The notes under the pieces were generated by a model, which was given only the letters and a program-made list of their open reading frames with translations, was not told where the DNA came from and did no database searches. Of a DNA stretch of 18,824 bases, positions 15,615 to 18,824 are shown piece by piece. Positions within the stretch are counted from its first letter, which is position 1. Each line of letters opens with the position of its first letter. A program made the translations under genes and the position numbers. The stretch lies in assembly GCA_900769145.1 (NCBI GenBank), contig CAAGFN010000131.1:1-18824 (forward strand), given 5' to 3'. The stretch comes from Rikenellaceae bacterium (GTDB lineage: Bacteria; Bacteroidota; Bacteroidia; Bacteroidales; UBA932).

Positions 15615-16282
15615 ACCTCAGCCTTCCCTTTCCCCGGTTCTATCCCGAGGACAGTGAGAATTTTGGGGATAAGCATACTATGAAGGTACTCATCTTCCAT
15701 GAAATGGGTGCCTTCATATATTTTATATGAGTCCCTGCCGAAATATTCCGCCCATTTCCTGACGGACACCACCCCGCTTCTGCGGTAATGGTCAACCGTG
15801 CCGAAAAATGCGAAGAAATAATCCTCACCGCCGCGCAACGGAGACCGGTCAAGCACCTGCTTACGGATTCCACGATAATGCGAAAGTATCCTGTGTGTAA
15901 AGTCAAGAGACTGGCGCTCAGGGGAATACGGTTTGAAAATATGCCTCATCAATGCAGGTATGCCTGGGATGAATGCGACCGCAGCCATCCATCTGGCGGC
16001 ACCTATGGCCGGTGAAATCAGGATATGAGGCACGCCTTCCAGGCGTATGGCATGCAGGCTGCCGAGCGACTCCCCTATCACCAAATCCGGCCTGAGTTCA
16101 TTGAACCAGGATGTAATCTGTGCAAAGGCTATGTCCGGGTCAATGTCATACATTCTCACAATGACCTCAGCTTCAATATCTTCCGGCATATAGTCCCCCA
16201 AATCCTGTCTAAGTACGCCCGGGATTCTGCTGTCGAGACCGCCTCCCATCCCGTGAATATAAAGTATTGTTTTCTTTCTCAT
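15611..16282 (-). CDS. Alpha/beta hydrolase (YqiA/RBBP9-like esterase)
   Basis: This 223-residue single-domain alpha/beta hydrolase has no signal peptide. The oxyanion region is LYIHGMGGG (7-15), the nucleophile elbow is GESLG with S72, and the likely triad partners are D164 in GTVDHYRR and H193 in EGTHFMEDE. The compact size and short lid suggest the YqiA/RBBP9-type esterases, although the segment at about 95-125 is hydrophobic and could cap the active site. Substrate is unknown. It is apparently transcribed alone from a near-consensus promoter (16301-16331) with a very short leader. Its last four bases overlap the tail of the convergent aminotransferase gene. Confidence 0.85.
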   Translation of the reverse strand: MRKKTILYIHGMGGGLDSRIPGVLRQDLGDYMPEDIEAEVIVRMYDIDPDIAFAQITSWFNELRPDLVIGESLGSLHAIRLEGVPHILISPAIGAARWMAAVAFIPGIPALMRHIFKPYSPERQSLDFTHRILSHYRGIRKQVLDRSPLRGGEDYFFAFFGTVDHYRRSGVVSVRKWAEYFGRDSYKIYEGTHFMEDEYLHSMLIPKILTVLGIEPGKGKAEV

Positions 16283-16300
16283 TGCAGTCGATTAACCGGA

Positions 16301-16331
16301 CAAAATTACATATTAATAATCCGGACTCAAA
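16301..16331 (-). promoter_or_regulatory. Near-consensus promoter for the alpha/beta hydrolase gene
   Basis: Read leftward: TTTG (16331-16328), 19 bases, then TAATTTTG (16308-16301). This matches the Bacteroides consensus TTTG-N19-21-TAnnTTTG and is the best promoter in the window. The hydrolase ATG is at 16282, so the leader is only about a dozen bases. Confidence 0.7.
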
Positions 16332-16338
16332 ATAAAGA

Positions 16339-16369
16339 TTGGTTTTTCAGCTTAATTTTCATAAATTTG
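16339..16369 (+). promoter_or_regulatory. Probable promoter for the C1B peptidase run
   Basis: TTG (16339-16341), 20 bases, then TAAATTTG (16362-16369) fits the Bacteroidota promoter pattern. The peptidase ATG lies 36 bases further on at 16406. The promoter rules out the longer in-frame reading of the peptidase gene, which would begin upstream of it. Confidence 0.65.
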
Positions 16370-16405
16370 CCAAACGTGTCGAATATAAAAGACCTATATT
16401 ATATT

Positions 16406-17602
16406 ATGAGGAAAATTTTTACTTCAGCATTGATTGCGATTGCCGCCGTTACAGCAACGGCACAGCCATCCACCACTGCAGGCCCGGAGAAGAAGGGCGA
16501 GCTCACATTCACAACAGTCAAGGAAAATCCTATCACACCGATCAAGAATCAGTACCGCTCAGGTACCTGCTGGTGCTTTTCAGGAATAGCATTTCTGGAG
16601 TCCGAAGCTATCAGAATCAATGGAATCAAGGATGCTGAGGCATACCCTGATTTCTCGGAAATGTTCGTTGTCAGCCATTCCTACCAGGACAGGGCCGAGA
16701 AATATGTCAGGCTTGACGGCAATCTCACATTCGGAGCCGGCAGCGAGATTGGTGACGTTCTCCACATCGTAAGCGACTACGGTCTTGTCCCGCAGAGCGT
16801 TCAGCCTGGTACTGAATACGGCACTGAACTTCCTGTACACGGGGAGCTCGACGCAGTTACCAAGGCCTACGTCGAGGCAATTGCCAAGAACCCGAACAGG
16901 ACACTCTCTACTGGATGGAAGAAGGGATTCAAAGGCATTGTGGATGCATACCTCGGAGAATGCCCGACTGAGTTCGAATACAATGGCCAGACCTGCACAC
17001 CAGCCTCATACAGGGACTCTTACAAGATTAATCCGGACGACTATGTATCGTTCACGTCCTATACCCACCATCCTTTCTACAAGAAGTTTGCTCTTGAAAT
17101 CTGCGACAACTGGCGCTATGACCAGGACTGGAATGTGCCGATTGACGACTTCATGGCAGTAATTGACAATGCCATAATGAACGGGTTCACAATTGCCTGG
17201 GCCAGCGATGTCAGCGAGAAAGGTTTCACACGGGACGGATTGGCACAGCTTCTTGCCGATACCAGGAAGACTTCCGGTTCAGACCAGGAAAGATGGGTTG
17301 GCAAATCCAATGAACCTGCTGAGGAGTCAGCACCTGAGGAAATCAATGCCACACAGGAGTTCCGCCAGAAGGGTTATGACGAAAAGACCACCACTGATGA
17401 CCACGGAATGCAGATTTTCGGCATCGCCAAGGACCAGTTCGGCAACAAGTACTATATGGTGAAGAACTCTTGGGGCGAGACCGGCAAATACAAGGGTATC
17501 TGGTATGCCAGCGAGGCCTATGTTCGCGGCAAATCAATGAGCATCTTCGTCCATAAGGATGCTCTTCCAAAAGATGTCGCCAAGAAGATTGGCGTAAAAT
17601 AA
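16406..17602 (+). CDS. Exported C1B cysteine peptidase (bleomycin hydrolase/PepC type)
   Basis: This 398-residue papain-superfamily peptidase is most like the C1B aminopeptidases. A signal peptide covers about 1-19 (MRKIFTSALIAIAAVTATA), giving a periplasmic or surface enzyme; classical PepC and bleomycin hydrolase are cytoplasmic. Active-site residues are Q49 and C55 (NQYRSGTCWCFS), H333 (DDHGMQI) and N354 (KNSWGE). The Q-to-C spacing of six equals papain. A stretch at about 285-330 is polar and probably a loop. The reading frame is open far upstream (to 16025), antisense to the hydrolase gene; the ATG at 16406 is chosen for its promoter and signal peptide. Peptide scavenging is the likely role. 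pssA follows after nine bases. Confidence 0.92.
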   Translation: MRKIFTSALIAIAAVTATAQPSTTAGPEKKGELTFTTVKENPITPIKNQYRSGTCWCFSGIAFLESEAIRINGIKDAEAYPDFSEMFVVSHSYQDRAEKYVRLDGNLTFGAGSEIGDVLHIVSDYGLVPQSVQPGTEYGTELPVHGELDAVTKAYVEAIAKNPNRTLSTGWKKGFKGIVDAYLGECPTEFEYNGQTCTPASYRDSYKINPDDYVSFTSYTHHPFYKKFALEICDNWRYDQDWNVPIDDFMAVIDNAIMNGFTIAWASDVSEKGFTRDGLAQLLADTRKTSGSDQERWVGKSNEPAEESAPEEINATQEFRQKGYDEKTTTDDHGMQIFGIAKDQFGNKYYMVKNSWGETGKYKGIWYASEAYVRGKSMSIFVHKDALPKDVAKKIGVK

Positions 17603-17611
17603 TCTGTTCCT

Positions 17612-18373
17612 ATGCGGGTTATCAAGCATATACCCAATACTATCACCTCAATGAACCTGCTCTCAGGTACTCTTGGGGTGATTTTCGCATTGCAGGGAAA
17701 TATCCAGACCGCATTCATCCTGATGCTGGCAGCCGCCTGCTTTGATTTCTGTGACGGATTGGCCGCCAGGCTTTTGGGAGCATATTCCGAATTGGGCAAG
17801 GAACTGGACTCTCTTTCTGACATGGTCAGTTTCGGTGTCCTTCCCGCTGTCATGCTTTATTGCACAATGAGCAGTGGCGGGTGGTTCAAGTACATACCTC
17901 TGGCAATAGCCGTGTTCTCGGCACTCCGGCTGGCAAAATTCAATCTGGATGAACGTCAGCATTGCGGTTTCATAGGACTGCCGACCCCGGCCTGCGCAAT
18001 GATTTGCGGCTCTTTGGCATGCTTCGTATATGCTGCCCCTGAGAGCTGCCTCGCCACATTGTGCAACACCCACTGGTTCATCCCGGCAATATCCATAGTA
18101 TTGTCGCTCCTGCTGGTCAGCGAGCTTCCTATGTTCTCAATGAAATTCGGCAAGGGCACATCTGCAAGCCGGAAAGTCGTGGTATTGAGGGGAATTTTCC
18201 TCGTTTCCGCCGCCATTGCAATATGTCTGGCGGCAATTTTCAAATGCCATTGGTCATTGGCAATACTGCTGGCATTTTCAGTTTACATTGCCTTGAATTT
18301 AATATCAGCATTCTCATTTCGCATTGACCGGGAGGAGTGTTCCAGCTCTTCTCCAAAAAATAAATCATTATGA
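17612..18373 (+). CDS. pssA: CDP-diacylglycerol-serine O-phosphatidyltransferase
   Basis: This 253-residue membrane enzyme belongs to the CDP-alcohol phosphatidyltransferases. It joins serine to CDP-diacylglycerol to make phosphatidylserine, the precursor of phosphatidylethanolamine. The family signature DxxDGxxARx8GxxxDxxxD is complete: D45, D48, G49, A52, R53, G62, D66, D70. About seven hydrophobic segments follow one another from residue 10 to about 240. The N-terminus (HIPNTITSMNLLSG) is typical of the PssA branch, though the sequence does not exclude another alcohol acceptor. It starts nine bases after the peptidase gene, and its stop overlaps the rubrerythrin ATG as ATGA. Confidence 0.92.
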   Translation: MRVIKHIPNTITSMNLLSGTLGVIFALQGNIQTAFILMLAAACFDFCDGLAARLLGAYSELGKELDSLSDMVSFGVLPAVMLYCTMSSGGWFKYIPLAIAVFSALRLAKFNLDERQHCGFIGLPTPACAMICGSLACFVYAAPESCLATLCNTHWFIPAISIVLSLLLVSELPMFSMKFGKGTSASRKVVVLRGIFLVSAAIAICLAAIFKCHWSLAILLAFSVYIALNLISAFSFRIDREECSSSSPKNKSL

Positions 18374-18824
18374 AAGAATTGAACGGAACGAAGACCGAAA
18401 AGAATCTTCAGACTGCGTTTGCCGGCGAGTCCCAGGCGCATACCAAGTATCTCTATTATGCCTCCAAGGCCAAAAAGGACGGCTATGTCCAGATAGGAAA
18501 GTTGTTTGAAGAGACTGCCTTGAACGAAAAAGAGCATGCAAAGATTTGGTTCAAGTATCTTCACGGAGGCGAAATGCCCGACACCAAGGTCAATCTTGCA
18601 GATGCAGCGGATGGCGAGAATTACGAGTGGACCGATATGTACGCCGAGTTCGCAAAGACAGCCAAGGAAGAAGGTTTCGAGGACATAGCATTCCTTTTCA
18701 CCAAGGTCGGAGCTATCGAGAAGACTCACGAGGAACGCTACAGGAAACTGCTGGCCAATATTGAGGGCGGCATTGTATTCTCAAGAGATGAGGATACCAT
18801 TTGGGAGTGCTCGAATTGCGGACA
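18370..18824 (+). CDS. rbr: Rubrerythrin, 3' end cut by window
   Basis: The 151 residues visible contain a four-helix ferritin-like diiron domain followed by the start of a rubredoxin domain. Rubrerythrins act as cytoplasmic peroxide reductases in anaerobes. Probable iron ligands include E20 (GESQAH), E53 and H56 (NEKEHA), E93, E117 and H120 (IEKTHEERY). The last codons read WECSNCG, the first CxxC of the rubredoxin iron site; the second pair lies beyond the window. The ATG overlaps the pssA stop by four bases, so translation is probably coupled to the lipid gene. The family call is secure; a full length of about 190 residues would be expected. Confidence 0.95.
   Translation, partial: MKELNGTKTEKNLQTAFAGESQAHTKYLYYASKAKKDGYVQIGKLFEETALNEKEHAKIWFKYLHGGEMPDTKVNLADAADGENYEWTDMYAEFAKTAKEEGFEDIAFLFTKVGAIEKTHEERYRKLLANIEGGIVFSRDEDTIWECSNCG

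Noticed and set aside
16296..16326. CCGGAC repeated twice around the hydrolase promoter box
   Set aside because: It is a six-base motif present twice; this is too short to claim an operator without comparison to other genomes.
16025..16405. In-frame upstream extension of the C1B peptidase reading frame by about 127 codons
   Set aside because: It is antisense to the alpha/beta hydrolase gene, has no family similarity that I can see, and the promoter (16339-16369) and signal peptide both place the start at 16406.

Overview
The window looks like ordinary chromosomal DNA of a Bacteroidota member, most likely of the order Bacteroidales. Four things support this: a type III glutamine synthetase, DUF3467, a TatA/TatC pair with no TatB in view, and promoter boxes of the Bacteroides form TAnnTTTG, without clear Shine-Dalgarno sequences. 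Species or genus cannot be resolved by reading alone. Gene density is high. The longest stretch without a gene is the first 207 bases; no gap exceeds 300 bases. I see no tRNA, rRNA, CRISPR array, insertion sequence or phage gene.

Layout. Bases 1-207 hold an AT-rich inverted repeat and a strong GC hairpin. A leftward run of six genes (7331 to 208) encodes valyl-tRNA synthetase, a hotdog thioesterase, TatA, TatC, an ABC-F ATPase and an M19 dipeptidase, with gaps of 0 to 35 bases. Diverging from valS is a rightward trio (7452-8917): DUF3467, KdsC phosphatase (Kdo synthesis for LPS) and a Maf nucleotide pyrophosphatase. It converges with a leftward run (14313 to 8942): glutamine synthetase III, an unrecognised exported protein, a DEDDy 3'-5' exonuclease with a very basic tail, and RlmI-like 23S rRNA methyltransferase. 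The last three genes overlap or nearly touch.

A class I/II aminotransferase (14412-15614, rightward) diverges from glnN through a 98-base gap containing two mirror-image promoter boxes. It then overlaps, tail to tail, a leftward alpha/beta hydrolase. Across a second divergent promoter region lies a rightward run: exported C1B cysteine peptidase, phosphatidylserine synthase, and a rubrerythrin cut off by the window end.

Most genes are housekeeping: translation, protein export, envelope synthesis, nitrogen assimilation, oxidative-stress defence. I did not find a convincing new multi-gene system. The items best worth a second look are the unrecognised exported protein and its overlapping neighbours behind glnN, the possible small transcript at about 66-180, and the symmetrical promoter pair between glnN and the aminotransferase.
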